A stretch of DNA of 64,000 bases, from NCBI GenBank assembly GCA_003194525.1, contig NBIV01000094.1, positions 62,001 through 126,000 of the forward strand, read 5' to 3'. Under the pieces are notes generated by a model, which saw only the letters and a list, made by a program, of their open reading frames with translations, searched no databases and was not told the DNA's origin. The translations under genes and the position numbers were made by a program. Below, piece after piece: positions 10,638-21,867 of this stretch; the first letter of the stretch is position 1, and each line of letters opens with the position of its first letter. Origin of the DNA: Gracilariopsis chorda (lineage: Eukaryota > Rhodophyta > Florideophyceae > Gracilariales > Gracilariaceae).

Positions 10638-12164
10638 ATGACTACATTCGCCGTGACTGCCGCCTCCGCTTCCTCTTCCCCAACCTGCGCCGCAGCTACA
10701 ATGCCGCGTCCACCCGCACCGCCGCCGCAGCTGCTCACCACCCTCGCCATGGCCGGCGTCCAAGTCTGCTACGCGGCGCAGATTAACTTGGGTACCACCC
10801 ACCTCGTACACCTCGGTCTCCCCCACAAGTTCGCCTCCCTCGCCTGGCTCGCCGGTCCGCTAGCCGGTCTAATTGTCCAACCCGTCGTCGGTTTTCTTTC
10901 AGACAACTGTACCCATCCGTTGGGCAGAAGGCGGCCCTTCATCATAGTCGGCGCCCTGCTAACTGCACTTTCGCTGCTAACCTTCTCTAACGCAACTCAA
11001 CTCGCCACTCTAATCTCTTCCAAAGAAAACGTCGACGCAGTTTCCCTCGCGCTTGCAGTCGTTTCTTTCTTCGCCCTAGACTTCTCCATTCAGGCCATTC
11101 AAGCCCCTCTACGCGCGCTAGTCAACGATGTCATGCCTCCCGCCAAACTGTCCTCAGCCAATTCGTGTATATCGTTTTATTGCGGTGTGGGAAATCTTGT
11201 GGGTGGTTTGTGGACAGCTGTACATTGGTCTTCTCTGTACGCTTCTTTGCTGTCTGATATCCAGATAGTATTTGCTCTTTCAGCCATCTTTCTCATCGTC
11301 ACAACCTGGTTTACCGTTTGGTCCACCCAAGAGCAACCGCTTACAACTGCGAAACCGCCGCTGCTTAATAGCAGTGTATCCGCACCGAGCCGGCTTCGCT
11401 CCATATCCGCTTTGCCCTCTTCGCTTTCATCACGCGTTTATAATATTCTTCGCGGCATTCCAGACCCGTTTTGGGGCGTCTTTCTCATCCAGCTATGCAC
11501 CTGGTGTGGGTTTTTCACGCTTTTTGTCTACGTCAACTCGTGGATGGCGCACAATGTCTTCGGCGGTGATCCGGCCCTACCGCCCTCTGATCCGAAGCGA
11601 CAACTGTTTGATGCGGGCGTTCGACTTGGCGGTACTGCGAATGCGACCACTGCTGTCGTCACTATTGTGTATTCTGCGATTCTTCCCCGCTTGTTGAACA
11701 CGTTCGGCATCACCCCCGTTTATGTGTTCTCTCAGCTTGTTGAGGCGTTTACATTAATGGCTGCAATCAACATTCGTCCCGGCGCATTCCCTCCATCCGC
11801 AGCGTGGCAGCTCATAGCCGTCGGGAACATCGGCGCCTTTGGAGTAGTATGGGCGACAACTGTAAGCGTGCCTTGGACAATTATCATGACTGCTTTGGAT
11901 TCGGATCCGTACTATGCAGCCAACAAAGGTTTGTTCACCACATTGTTCAATGTCAGTCAAAGTTTTCCGCAACTGGTAGTCGCCTTTATCGCCCCGCTCA
12001 TTCTGGCTCTGCGTGATGACTCGTCATATGTTATGTTTGTCGGTGGCATCGCCGCTCTTTTTGGCGCAGTTCTTGTTGTTTGGCTTCGAGTGGAACGAGC
12101 TGTTCCAAAACCGATACCGATTTCTGGCAAAGTCGCTTCGATGTCATCCATTCATGTATCATAA
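10638..12164 (+). CDS. MFS sugar transporter, GPH/sucrose-H+ symporter family, copy 2
   Basis: 508 residues from the first in-frame ATG at 10638. The frame stays open upstream to 10572, but that codon is GTG. An ATG at 10701 (context ACAATGCC, better initiation context) would remove 21 residues. It carries the same family blocks as copy 1: VQVCYAAQINLG, SLAWLAGPLAGLIVQP, GRRRPF (residues 96-101) and LCTWCGFFTLFVYVNSW. It lacks the acidic tail and ends shortly after the last membrane segment. Its N-terminus is rich in Ala, Ser and Pro. Same direction and close spacing show a tandem duplication. The two differ clearly outside the motifs and in wobble-base preference, copy 2 being more C-rich, so the duplication is old. 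Likely a plasma or vacuolar membrane carrier; substrate not provable from sequence. Confidence 0.9.
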   Translation: MTTFAVTAASASSSPTCAAATMPRPPAPPPQLLTTLAMAGVQVCYAAQINLGTTHLVHLGLPHKFASLAWLAGPLAGLIVQPVVGFLSDNCTHPLGRRRPFIIVGALLTALSLLTFSNATQLATLISSKENVDAVSLALAVVSFFALDFSIQAIQAPLRALVNDVMPPAKLSSANSCISFYCGVGNLVGGLWTAVHWSSLYASLLSDIQIVFALSAIFLIVTTWFTVWSTQEQPLTTAKPPLLNSSVSAPSRLRSISALPSSLSSRVYNILRGIPDPFWGVFLIQLCTWCGFFTLFVYVNSWMAHNVFGGDPALPPSDPKRQLFDAGVRLGGTANATTAVVTIVYSAILPRLLNTFGITPVYVFSQLVEAFTLMAAINIRPGAFPPSAAWQLIAVGNIGAFGVVWATTVSVPWTIIMTALDSDPYYAANKGLFTTLFNVSQSFPQLVVAFIAPLILALRDDSSYVMFVGGIAALFGAVLVVWLRVERAVPKPIPISGKVASMSSIHVS

Positions 12165-13921
12165 TTTTCGGCGCCTACACCACGGAGACGCGACGCTTGT
12201 ATAGCATCATGCAGGCCTAATCCTCGGTGCGTGTCAGTGATGAGTTTCGGTATTCTTCTGTTCTGAACTGTTCTTTAAACTTGTACCATTTTTTTGTCAA
12301 TAACTTTACACGGACTGACCAGCTTCCTTCAGCCTGAGCAGCCGGCTGTGTGGCAATCGTCCTTCAACATTATACTCCCGCCTCTGGCTCCGAAGAAGAA
12401 GCGTTCGGCTAACGCGTTTGAACAGCAATGCTTCTGTCTATTAGCAGAGGCACGAGCTGTTAATGTGAGTGGATAAGGGTAAAAATGATTGCACGACAAC
12501 CGCATGCTAGTCCCCCAAGTACTTGTTATTCTTATGTCTACCTTAGTTAATTCTAGATAGACATATGCTGAAGCTCTGCCATTGGCTTCTTCTTCCCCAG
12601 TAACGTCGTAAACCAATCGCAGCAACCATGGTGGCCCTACCACAAGCCCCCGTTTCATATAGTGCAGGTGTAGCATATTGTGAGTGTCATGTTGCACGAT
12701 TACACGACACCGGACGTCAGCAGCCCTTTTTGTATCCTTCTTTGCCGGAGAATAGCTTGAATTAATGTTCGTAACTAAAGCGCATCAGCACTGGCGTGCA
12801 ATGCCAACAGATAGTAGACCGAAAAAGATTAAATAGCAACGTGAGTACTGCAGCGGCAGGCACAAGAAATGCACGGCCTCGACCAAGGCAAGGCGGAAAT
12901 AGATGACGATAAAAGCATACACAAAACAGTGGCCCACTAGCAGCGGTAGAAAAAAATAGTGACAACAGATGCGCGATCTAAACCTTAAGCCTAGCAAAAT
13001 AGAGCTACAAACGTCTTAAGTGAAAAGAAACAATCAAAAACTTGGATATAATCCGGTGCTTGAAGCAAACCAATACACCAGCTGATCTCGTAACTAAACG
13101 AGACAGTTGAGTCATGCACCGTGTGTAGCAGAAGATTCAGCATGGTTACGCCGAAAAATTGATGTAGAGTAGTGTTGTAGGATATAAAGAGCAGACAGCG
13201 CAAAGGAAAGTTGGGTATAGCTAAAAAAAGGATACATTTTCTGTCTCGAGCTGGCTTGGAGGCTTCGAAGCTCTAGATTTTATAGACAATTGTTTTTATG
13301 CATACGTTTAGTTTTTGCATACTACGTCTAAGTATTGAGTGATGATAACCTGTCTCGGACCACATCTTTGCAATAGAAAATCAGCTTGGCAATGTTACTG
13401 TACTGAGGAGGGTAGTTATGTGTCGATATAATATTTGTTGATAGCCCCAGATGATTCTGTTATCCTCTTCTCAACCAAATCGCCATTTCCACGCCTTTTA
13501 TCTCCGCCATCATTCGCAAAATGACTGACAACTCCAGTATATCATGTCATTTCATTCCATATTATCCTTTTATCGATATGGAGGCAGACGAATATGAGAA
13601 AACGCATACCCTGGCACCGACAACTATTGAACAAAACGCTTTCAATGGATTCCCTTCCCGCATCAAAGGCTTTGGTTGGTGTAAGGATTTAATATTGTAA
13701 TTAGAGAAAGCACTGCGTCGTATTTTTGAGAAGGATACGAGAATGGAGGTCGCGAACACTGAGTGTAATAATATAACTGCTCAGGCGCCTACTCTTTATG
13801 TATGTGGGCTATTGAATGGTATGGTATTCGCTTCGAAGTGTTATAGTTTGAACAATGTTGCTCCAATTCATTCCCTCCTTTCCGTTATTGATACTCGCTT
13901 AGACAAATAAACATCGTCTTC
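12165..13921. other. AT-rich intergenic DNA, no gene seen
   Basis: Small open frames at 12329-12697 (minus) and 12762-13203 (minus) show no family features and biased, low-complexity composition. The first 200 bases would contain the 3' end of the copy 2 transporter transcript. No LTR ends or transposase motifs were recognised. Confidence 0.5.
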
Positions 13922-14640
13922 TTGCGTTACGCCATACTAGTAGTGGCGGTTGATAGGGAGCCAGCAGCTGGTGGGGTGGAGGAGTGCTTAGAACTTCTTC
14001 ACAGGTCGCGTCGAAGAAGCTGTAGTAGAGGCTGGGGAGTGAGCGTGGGATGGGCTGTAGCAACCGCTGAAGTGCGAAGCGGAGGAGAAGCAGCGACTGC
14101 GGACGAGGGTGCACACGTTGGAGAGACTGCTTTTGAGAGGCAAGTTGGCAGGGGAGCAAATTGTGCAGTTCTCGTCCGGGATTATAGACTTGTTTTTTGC
14201 GAGAAGTTGCTCGTCAATTAGTGACGCGATGGAGGTTCAAAGTGGCGCAGTAGTCGCAGAAGCTAACCTTGAGGACGTCAAGCGCGGCGGCGTGGTGTTG
14301 GATAACGGCGCCTCGCAGCTGCATCGCAATGTGTTGACGAGCATGATGGACCGCGTATGCAGCCTATTTGCGGCACTGTGGCAGCGAATTGTGAGTGGGT
14401 GGCAGCATTGGAAGAGCGGCGGCGGTGGTCTGCCGGAATGGCTGACGTTGCTGAAGGCATGAGCGCGTTGCGCGTCATGGATCTTCTACAGCACATGCGC
14501 TCGACGCATGTGGGGGTGCCAGGGTGGAAGCGGCGAGAGGGCACCTGGGGTGGAAGCGGCGAGAGGTGGTTGGCCCTTAAATGGGATCGAATCTCATAAG
14601 GACTCCACATCCTCCCGGCCTTTTCCACCTATTGCAACAG
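13922..14640 (+). other. GC-rich coding-like patch, unassigned
   Basis: The base composition rises sharply against its AT-rich flanks. Plus-strand frames at 13922-14221, 14228-14462 and 14357-14599 and minus frames at 13899-14159 and 14278-14628 are all open. The 14228-14462 frame (starting at an ATG, with a helix-like run SMMDRVCSLFAALWQRIV) looks the most protein-like. A 12-bp motif GGTGGAAGCGGC with GAGAGG is tandemly repeated at 14523-14567. No family was recognised. It could be an exon of a diverged host gene or simply a GC-rich region in which stops are rare. Confidence 0.25.
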
Positions 14641-15686
14641 CAGGGGGGAAGTGCCTGACACGTATCATGTGATATTTGTTGGTCGCGAAACATGTAAAGT
14701 GTTCCAGCAGCTCCTACAGCATTCTTAGCTCCGCTTGCCCAGCAGTGCTACTGTACTTCAGTGACGCTGGCGCCAGAAGACGGAGTTTTATTGGTTATTG
14801 TGCAGCTCCTGAGGCTGCTAGAAGCCAATGGGGTGACGTAGACCTACAAAAGAGTAAGTAGAAAGTAGTAATGCGTTTCTGCTTTGGTTTAAATGCTTAC
14901 TACAGAAGGGCAAGTTGACTCCCGGACTTCAATCTGGACTCAACTCAACATCACACCATACACAAACATCACCCCCCAACCTTTTCCCTTCCTTGTATCA
15001 GCCATTCAACCATCATTTACATCTAGTCAGGGTTTGCCGCTAGTGCATACTTTCGGTAGGGAACTTCCGTCACTTAAACCGGTTGAGCGTTTCAAGCGTG
15101 GACAGGGGAGAGGCAGTGTGTACCCATCGTGCTTCTGTCGTTTGTGAAACCCACCGGAGCTTTGCTTGGATACCGTTGTAGGTCGAAAGACCTGATGATT
15201 TCCGTACGTAAGTGCTAGACGGGAAGCTGTCCATAGGTGACGTGCCGTGCAACGTTTCCCCCAGAGGGCTAGATTGGGTACAGAGTTAAAGCATATCCCA
15301 CTGTTAGTAGCTCTACTTTTGAAGCTCTTTGAGGATTTTATGCGCCTGCTTCTGGTTAGAGCAGAAGTGGATAGGCTGCGAAAATCGCTTCACATTCGGA
15401 GTGTTTCACCAGCAACCGGGACTGTGACTTCTAGTGGCCATTGACATACGACTTTGGTCGCGCGCCGTTTAAAGAATTTTGGAAGAAGTTTTCTAGGATT
15501 GAGATTCTCGCTCTCCCCTTTGTTTTCATATTTGCTTAGCAGGCTGATTCCTTTTGGTCCCTGCACTTTCATTTTTTCGTGCTTTCTGTTTATCATATTC
15601 ATCACTACGGGGCTTCCTGCTACGACGACACTCTTTCTAGCCTACTTTAGTGCTAAGTTTGAGCCTTTCTTTGTCACCTTTTGGTA
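14641..15686. other. no supported gene
   Basis: Contains a 77-codon strongly hydrophobic plus frame (15454-15687) lying exactly antisense to a basic 71-codon minus frame (15390-15605). Such pairs arise readily from biased composition, and neither shows a family motif. The end of this stretch may be the leader of element D. Confidence 0.4.
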
Positions 15687-16512
15687 ATGGCGCCCACATG
15701 GGGCTCTCTCGGAGGGCATTCTTCTGATTCTAGCCCTACTTATACTGCTTTTGACAGATGCTTTGTTGATGTTGTGATGTTTTTCTTCTACTTTGAAAAC
15801 GTGGCTATGAAAGAAAACCCGAAGAATATATGGGGCTTGAGCTTCTCTGCTTTCAAAAGACGAAACCCTTCTAATTTTATTATGATATGTACGCCATGAA
15901 TGGTTGACTATCCAAAGAACCAAAAGATTATCAATCCTTTCAATAATCTTTTATCAATCGCTTTGGAGAAGTCGAAGAACCTGAAGAGGTTGTTCCCCTA
16001 GAAATATCGGCTATACTGGATTACGGAGATTTGGGTTGTTCCCTGATTAACATGGACAACCACTTCCAGAAAGCTGGGTTCAATTCTAAGGCAAATTTCG
16101 GCCTGTTAAGAAAAGCTGTGATGGAATACGCTGATTTAACTCAGTTTATCGTCTTTCGTGGTGCAGAAGAATATGTAGAGTTAAGTTTAAAGTTGAAGCC
16201 TTTGATGTTGCCAAGAAAGCGATGGGATCGCATGTTTTATTCATGGGCCCATCGAAGCGTATTGTTCAAAGCCACACGTCATTTGATCATTCTTCTCCCC
16301 AGAGTTTGGAGTCCAAGGATGATAAGTTATCCAAAAAGTTTGCAGAGCTTACTCTGATGGTTAAAAAGTTACAGACGGAACGTTGACCCTACGGCAGAAC
16401 CTGCGTTTTCTGCAAAACTCTCCGTCATTATGCGTCATAATGTGAAGCCAACCCGCATCTTGATACTAGATGTGCTCTTTGTGGAAAGACTGGACACTCT
16501 GAGATCACCTGC
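15687..16512 (+). pseudogene. gag: gypsy D gag with two CCHC zinc knuckles
   Basis: The frame opening at 15687 continues into degraded gag. Two CX2CX4HX4C knuckles are readable in one frame: 16402-16443 (CVFCKTLRHYAS, a TAA stop, then the last Cys) and 16471-16512 (CALCGKTGHSEITC, intact). They are separated by nine residues. Tandem knuckles bind packaged RNA in Gag proteins. The stop inside the first knuckle and earlier frameshifts show the copy is dead. Confidence 0.7.
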
Positions 16513-16857
16513 TAGTGACGAATCAGGGCAGAAGAGACTACAAAAGTTTTGGAAACCAAAGAAGAGGAAAAGAAACCTTGTTCCGGTGCACAGAAAAGAT
16601 CTGACCATGTCTCGATCGTGTCTGAGAACGTTTAGAATGCGGAGGTAGTTCTTACGACTAAGAGAAATGCCGGAGGTGGAGCACTTCCTAAGAAATCCTG
16701 TTCGGATGGCAGAGCGCCCATCCCAGAGTTGCTAAACTCATCCCGGTCAGAAAGAAGAATTCATAAATCGAATTTTCATGAGCATAAACCATGGAAACAG
16801 AAACGGAGAAAAGCTGAGAAAACGAGCTTATAGGTTCATGCAAGAAAGTACAATGTC

Positions 16858-17510
16858 ATGACAGAGCTGACAAATTCTTCATCTGAATTGACATTTGGAC
16901 AACCAATTCGCGGAGACACTGCTGATGCTAGGAAGGAGATTCGTATGCTTATCAGTTGCCTAAGTAACGTCCGACTTTTATCTGCCGGTCTAGTTGGGAA
17001 GCAGATTAGACTTTCAAAGAAAGATTCTGTGATGATATACGGAACTGAAACCGAAGAATTACTTGATTTTGTAGCCGTGTGCAATCTCATTTTTACCAAG
17101 TTTGGTGAAAAGTTGTCATAGGAGACAAATCATACGTCGAAGAAGATACCTCTAGCGAAAGGACAGAGCGCCTTATGCAAAGGTATACTTCATGATGTGC
17201 CCATGTCGTTTGGAGGCATGTCTGTTCGGCTAGACTTTCTCGTTATCGAAGGTCCTCCGTTCGATATTGTAGTCGGTTGTCCCACTCTTGAGACGCTTCA
17301 GGCTTTCTTAACCTTGGCAACCAGCAAGTGAATATGAAACATGTTGGGAAGAAAGTTATACTTGGCTTCAACTACGCTTCTGTTGATGTTCCGGACGAAG
17401 AAGAATTTCACACAGCTAGCGATGAATTTACATCGAAATATGAAGCTTCTTTCAATCATGAGAGTACTTCTGAAGACGAAAAAGAACTGTCGCTGTCACA
17501 GACAAAAGTC
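16858..17510 (+). pseudogene. pol: gypsy D protease region
   Basis: The frame from 16858 reads through EIRMLISCLSNVRLLSAGL, which occupies the retropepsin active-site position but has lost the DTG triplet, then through YGTETEELLDFVAV to a stop at 17119-17121. The following sequence in another frame has FDIVVGCPTLETLQA, the usual hydrophobic-hydrophobic-Gly block of retropepsins. The acidic segment 17328-17516 (VPDEEEFHTASDEF and on) is the protease-RT linker. Loss of the catalytic aspartate and the frame breaks make it inactive. Confidence 0.6.
17035..17178 (+). repeat. inverted duplication, left arm
   Basis: 144 bases starting ATATACGGAACTG and ending GCCTTATGC. Their reverse complement occurs at 17511-17654 with roughly nine of ten bases identical by eye. 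The left arm is in the correct orientation for the protease coding frame. Confidence 0.9.
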
Positions 17511-17654
17511 GCATAAGGCGGTCTGTCCTTTCGCTAGAGGTATCTTCTTCGATGTATGCTTTGGCTCCAATGACAACTTTTCACCAAACTTGGTAGAAAT
17601 GAAATTGGACACGGCTACAAAATCGAGTAATGCTTCGGTTTCAGTTCCGTATAT
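17511..17654 (-). repeat. inverted duplication, right arm
   Basis: Minus-strand copy of 17035-17178, also 144 bases, separated from it by 332 bases. Read on the minus strand it encodes YGTETEALLDFVAVSNF without the stop present in the left arm, so it preserves an older version of the same protease segment. It interrupts the protease-RT linker on the plus strand. Confidence 0.9.
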
Positions 17655-17699
17655 AAAAGGCGATCGCGGCGATATGATACAACATTTGGACATCTCTGG

Positions 17700-19130
17700 T
17701 GACAGTCAACAAAGAGAGCTGGTGTCCTCTAAGCCATCTCATGTTCCCGAAAATGGAAGGAAAGGGACAAGTTCTTGTTTGCAAGATTCCGATGTAATCA
17801 CTTGCTCTCTTGTGGACCTGCGTCCCTCACAAGTCCCTGTATCTCACGTTTTTGAGCTATTCGTGCATAATCCATATATTTCAGAGCCAGGAGTATGTCC
17901 TCTAAGCACAATAATTTCGTCTAAAAGGAGATAGATCTGTTACTGAAGGCTGGTATTGTTACCCCTTCTACTTCATCATGGTTATTTCCAGTCTTCATTT
18001 CTTTGAGGAAGATGGACGTTCGAGGTTCTGGGTTGAATCTCGCGAACTCAATAGAGTCATGAAAGCGGATGGATGTCCACTGCCCAGCATGGAAAAAATC
18101 TTTGACGACCTTGGAGGATGTTGTGTTTTCACCACCATTGATCTTTTCTCGGGGTATTGGAAAGTCAAGATTTCTGAAGATTGCAAAGAGATGACCAGCT
18201 TTGTTTGCAGATACGGGAAAATCATGTTTGAATTCATGCCGTTTGAACTTCTGAATGGCCCTTTTACATTTCAACGTATGATGAACCATGTGCTCTGGGG
18301 ACTTGCTTTTGTCCGGTTATACATTGAAGACGTCGTAATATTCTCAAGGAGCCTCGAAGAACATGTTTCTCATTTGAGGCTAGTGTTCGACCACATAAGG
18401 AAGCATGGTCTTAAGCTCAAGTTGTCGAAGATTTTCTGTGCACTGCCTAGGGTATCTCTTCTGGGACATGTCGTTGATGCAAGTGGCATATCTGTGGACA
18501 CGTCAAAGACTCACAAGATTCAAGAGGCTCCCGTGCCTAATAATATGACAGAGCTTAGGTCTTTTCTCGGTCTAGCAGGGTACTATCTTGGGTTTATCAG
18601 AAACTTTGCTGGCACATCCGCCGTAGTTCACAGCGCTACGTCATTAAATAAGACTTTGAAATGGACCGAAGATACGCTTGATGCTTTTCGTGACTTGACA
18701 AACAACTGGCGGAGCCTCCATTGTTGTCATTTCCAGACTGAGAAACAGTTTCTCGTAGAGACCTCTACCTCTAATGTTTCCCTGCGCGCAGTGTTGTTGC
18801 AGAAGAAAGAGGAGGGAAGATTTCTCCAACTGCCGTTCGCTGGTCGTAGTATGGCCTTTATTGAAAGGAATTGCTCCGAATGTGAACGAGAGGCACTGGC
18901 AGTCATTTTTGCATTCAAGAAGTTCAGGTTGAAACTTCGTTCCTCGGTTCCATTCAAAGTTATCACAGATCATATGGTGTTACGCTATGCTTTCTAGAAG
19001 CGGGGCATACATAGACGCCTGGACTGATGGCTGGACTTCCTAGCAGAGTACGACTTTGAGACCGTGTATCGTGCGGGCAAGGTTATTGGTGCTGCAGACT
19101 GCCTTTCTATGATTCACCACGAAGAAAAGG
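17700..19130 (+). pseudogene. pol: gypsy D RT and RNase H
   Basis: RT motifs run in order: SRFWVESRELN (about 18028), TTIDLFSGYWKVKI, the FMPFELLNGPFTFQRMM block and the catalytic box LYIEDVVIFS (18320-18331 for YIED). The normal YLDD is changed at its first aspartate to glutamate. The connection LRSFLGLAGYYLGFIRNFA and an RNase H domain with the NCSECEREALAVIFAFKKF block (about 18870-18925) follow to a stop at 18997; TVYRAGKVIGAADCLS continues in another frame. The frame 17978-18997 is intact over 339 codons. Confidence 0.8.
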
Positions 19131-19289
19131 TATACTCACATTAATCAGAAGGGGATTTAGGTTGCCTTGCAGATGAAACTGAGAATTGTTTTGGACTGGA
19201 ACCATACTATTCGAATATTTCCCGCTACCTTTGTGGGTTGCAAATGAAATAGAGTGACACATATACTCGTCAAGCAATCGGACATAATG

Positions 19290-19870
19290 CGAAGTGGTTT
19301 CTGGTTGGGGAAGGAAACTGTCCAGGAAGATGGCGAACAATTTGCGAGTTGTCTCAGATATCATTCGGCGACAGGATATCATTAAGTCCTTTTCACAACA
19401 AAATGGAAACTCGGACGTTGCAGCCGCACGAAAGTTTATCACAGAGCGGTTTTGGTGGCCGACTATGTATCGAGTATTCGGGGACAGCTTGAAGAGCTGT
19501 GATGCATTTCAAAGAGTTTCACCACTGACTAAGTATTACGTCAGTCTTCATACACCGGTTTCTTGGCTGTTTGACGTATACTCGACCGATTTCGCCGGCC
19601 CATTTCCTACAATCAAGTCGGGATGCAGATTTCTTTTGGTTTGCGTTGAGCACTTGACCGGTTGGCCAATCGCTACCCCCGCTAAGACCTGTACATCAAA
19701 AGTGGTCATCGACGTTGTGAAGAAGGAATTCATTCTCCACTCGGCCTACACAGAGTTACTGTTTCGGACAATGCAACGTGTTTCACATCTGTTCTGGGAA
19801 GTAAGTTTCGTGCAATCAAGTGTTTGGGCCTGACAAAGGCACCCTTGGCGGAAAACGTTTTTTAGAGATT
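19290..19870 (+). pseudogene. pol: gypsy D integrase, truncated
   Basis: The zinc-binding region (ITERFWWPTMYRVFG ... CDAFQR) has lost one cysteine. The core starts DVYSTDFAGPFPTIKSG (first Asp), followed by VEHLTGWPIATPA. After a frameshift TVSDNATCFTSVLGSKF carries the second Asp. The sequence ceases to resemble integrase after about 19860, before the catalytic glutamate, so the 3' part and LTR are missing or beyond recognition. Confidence 0.7.
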
Positions 19871-21860
19871 CCCTTCCCTGCGGAGAACTTGTACTTTGCC
19901 TCGCTGCATCCACAGCACAATTAACACAATTCTTGTGTATTAATTGTTGCGTTTTCCTCCTTTTTAATACTTTTCTTCTTTTACAAGTCGTGCCGCACGG
20001 TACAACTGTGATCCCTATCGTTTTTCTTTGTTCCGCGCTCATTCACGCACATCTTGGCCTGCTGTGCCTACATCTATAATGCGACCACCACTTTATCACC
20101 GTTATAGTTTCTGACCCGTCGTTTCTACGTCATCGCACCGACGTCGTCGCTATCTGCCCTCATTCTTACATCGAGAAGCTTACGATTCGTTGCCCTACTA
20201 GACAAGACCGTATGGTATGCTGTTACTCTGGCAGAGGTTGGAAATAATCTGCATTACATTAACCTGACTTCAAAGAGTTTGTTCGATATACCGACTAATA
20301 TTGCAACAGTTTCCTGTTTCAGTTAATTACGATCAATTTTGACCACTCCAGGCCATGCTGTGCCCTCTTCGAAGTCTCGCTTGAACCATCTTATCAATAT
20401 TGTGAACGCGTACTGAGAAATAGCGTGGTACTACGAAAAGAATTGGAAGAGAAGCTCCGCAGAAGACCTCGTCACTAGATTATGCTGTAAATCTCCTCCC
20501 TAACTCCAGAGACGAGACCAATTCTTCTCCAAAAATGAATACGCTTCCAGTGGTTGCTGGGAAGAGAAACATCGACAGCGGTATCGAAGACGTCTAAAAT
20601 GTTTTAATGGAACCAAACATGAGAAATTGCTACCCATAGCCTTCAGCTACATCGGTGGAGTCACTAAGCCATGGTATCTTGTCCATGTTAAACATTTGAC
20701 CTAGTTTAGAACCTTCCGTGGCATTTTTGGTAATCTTGAAGCTCGTTTGAAGATATTAAACAAAGAGACACTTGCTTGCATCTGATTGAGTATTTGTATA
20801 CAGATGAAAGACGTCGAGCAGTACCATAAAGACGTCCTGAAAGTCACACGTTATTGTGGTGCAATGTGCGTGAGTGGGAGAGCACCGAAAGACGTTCAGG
20901 ATCTTTCCTCGCTATAGATGAACCCAGCTGGGTAGAGCCCTCCCAGAAGTGTCACGATTATGTCGGATTGTAAGGCCAAGACCGCCCGTCGCGACTTGCG
21001 CAGGGAGGTTGAGGCAAAAATTTTGGTATTCGCGGAAGCTGCGTGTGTGGATAAGTGTCCTCTGAGGAGAAAACATTTCCATGTAAGTGGGAAGTGCAAT
21101 CAAGGCCCGCAGGCAGCGGGGAAAGCTACCCTGTAAAGAGAAGAAGGACAGGGGAACTGACTCACGAGAGTAGTGACGGAGGTAAATGGCAGTGCCAGTA
21201 AGTAATCCTTACACAAAATCTGACACCACAGCAGTTGGAAGAACCGTCCTAATACTGGGGTTCTTTAGACTGTCAAGAGAGATAGATTTTCGCAGGCTAC
21301 GGTACTTCCCTCCAAGACGTAGTAGAGAGCACGCAAAGGCAGCGAAATCTAGACCCATTTCCGCTTGTTGCGGTCCCTTGTTGGGAAAGGTTTACTAATG
21401 CGACGTCAACTCCCCAGCCCATTAACTACTAACCATCCCAGGCATGGTTGTAAAAATACCAAAAAATTCACAAAACAATACTCCACGTTGGTGGTTCATG
21501 TACACTACTGTGACCAACCACCAATTGACTCTTCCATGCCCTACGTGTGCAATTCATTATTGATGGGCTTATTTCATGCGATGATTATACTACTGAAATG
21601 TTCAGGAATTGAACCAAGTGCCGGCAATACCTCCCTAAGGGCGCTGCACTTCATATCCCCTGCTTTAGTCGGGAAAGAAAAAGCAAAAATCGGCGAATCC
21701 CAGCTGAAAATGGGTGATAAAATTGCACGCCTCTCCCCCCAAAACGGTTCAAACCTATAACTCAAAGACACAACCTCCTGCGAACGCATTGAATCATCCT
21801 TCGATAAGTGCAAGCCCTTGACCTTCCCAAAAACCTCACTCAGATACAACCTTTTTCGAG
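19871..21860. other. unassigned DNA, possible gypsy debris
   Basis: Plus-strand stretches such as NIVNAY..IAWYYEKNWKR (around 20395-20450) recall the region after the integrase core, but frames are too broken to assign. A 58-codon frame at 20961-21137 is Cys-, Arg- and Lys-rich without a known motif. No LTR ends were found. Confidence 0.35.
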
Positions 21861-21867
21861 GGAGATA

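Larger units (their letters stand above)
15687..19870 (+). mobile_element. Ty3/gypsy retrotransposon D, decayed
   Basis: Gag with two zinc knuckles, protease, RT, RNase H and part of integrase lie in the standard gypsy order. All frames are broken, LTRs were not found at either end, and integrase stops after the second catalytic aspartate region. An internal 144-bp inverted duplication marks a rearrangement in the protease region. Boundaries are approximate: the left is the first gag-like ATG at 15687, the right the last integrase-like residues. Confidence 0.75.

Noticed and set aside
10523..10786. 87-codon frame overlapping the start of the second transporter
   Set aside because: It lies in another frame over the transporter's N-terminal codons; at most an upstream ORF.
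15454..15687. Strongly hydrophobic small protein
   Set aside because: Complementary to a basic minus frame in T-rich sequence; hydrophobicity follows from composition and no start context or family supports it.
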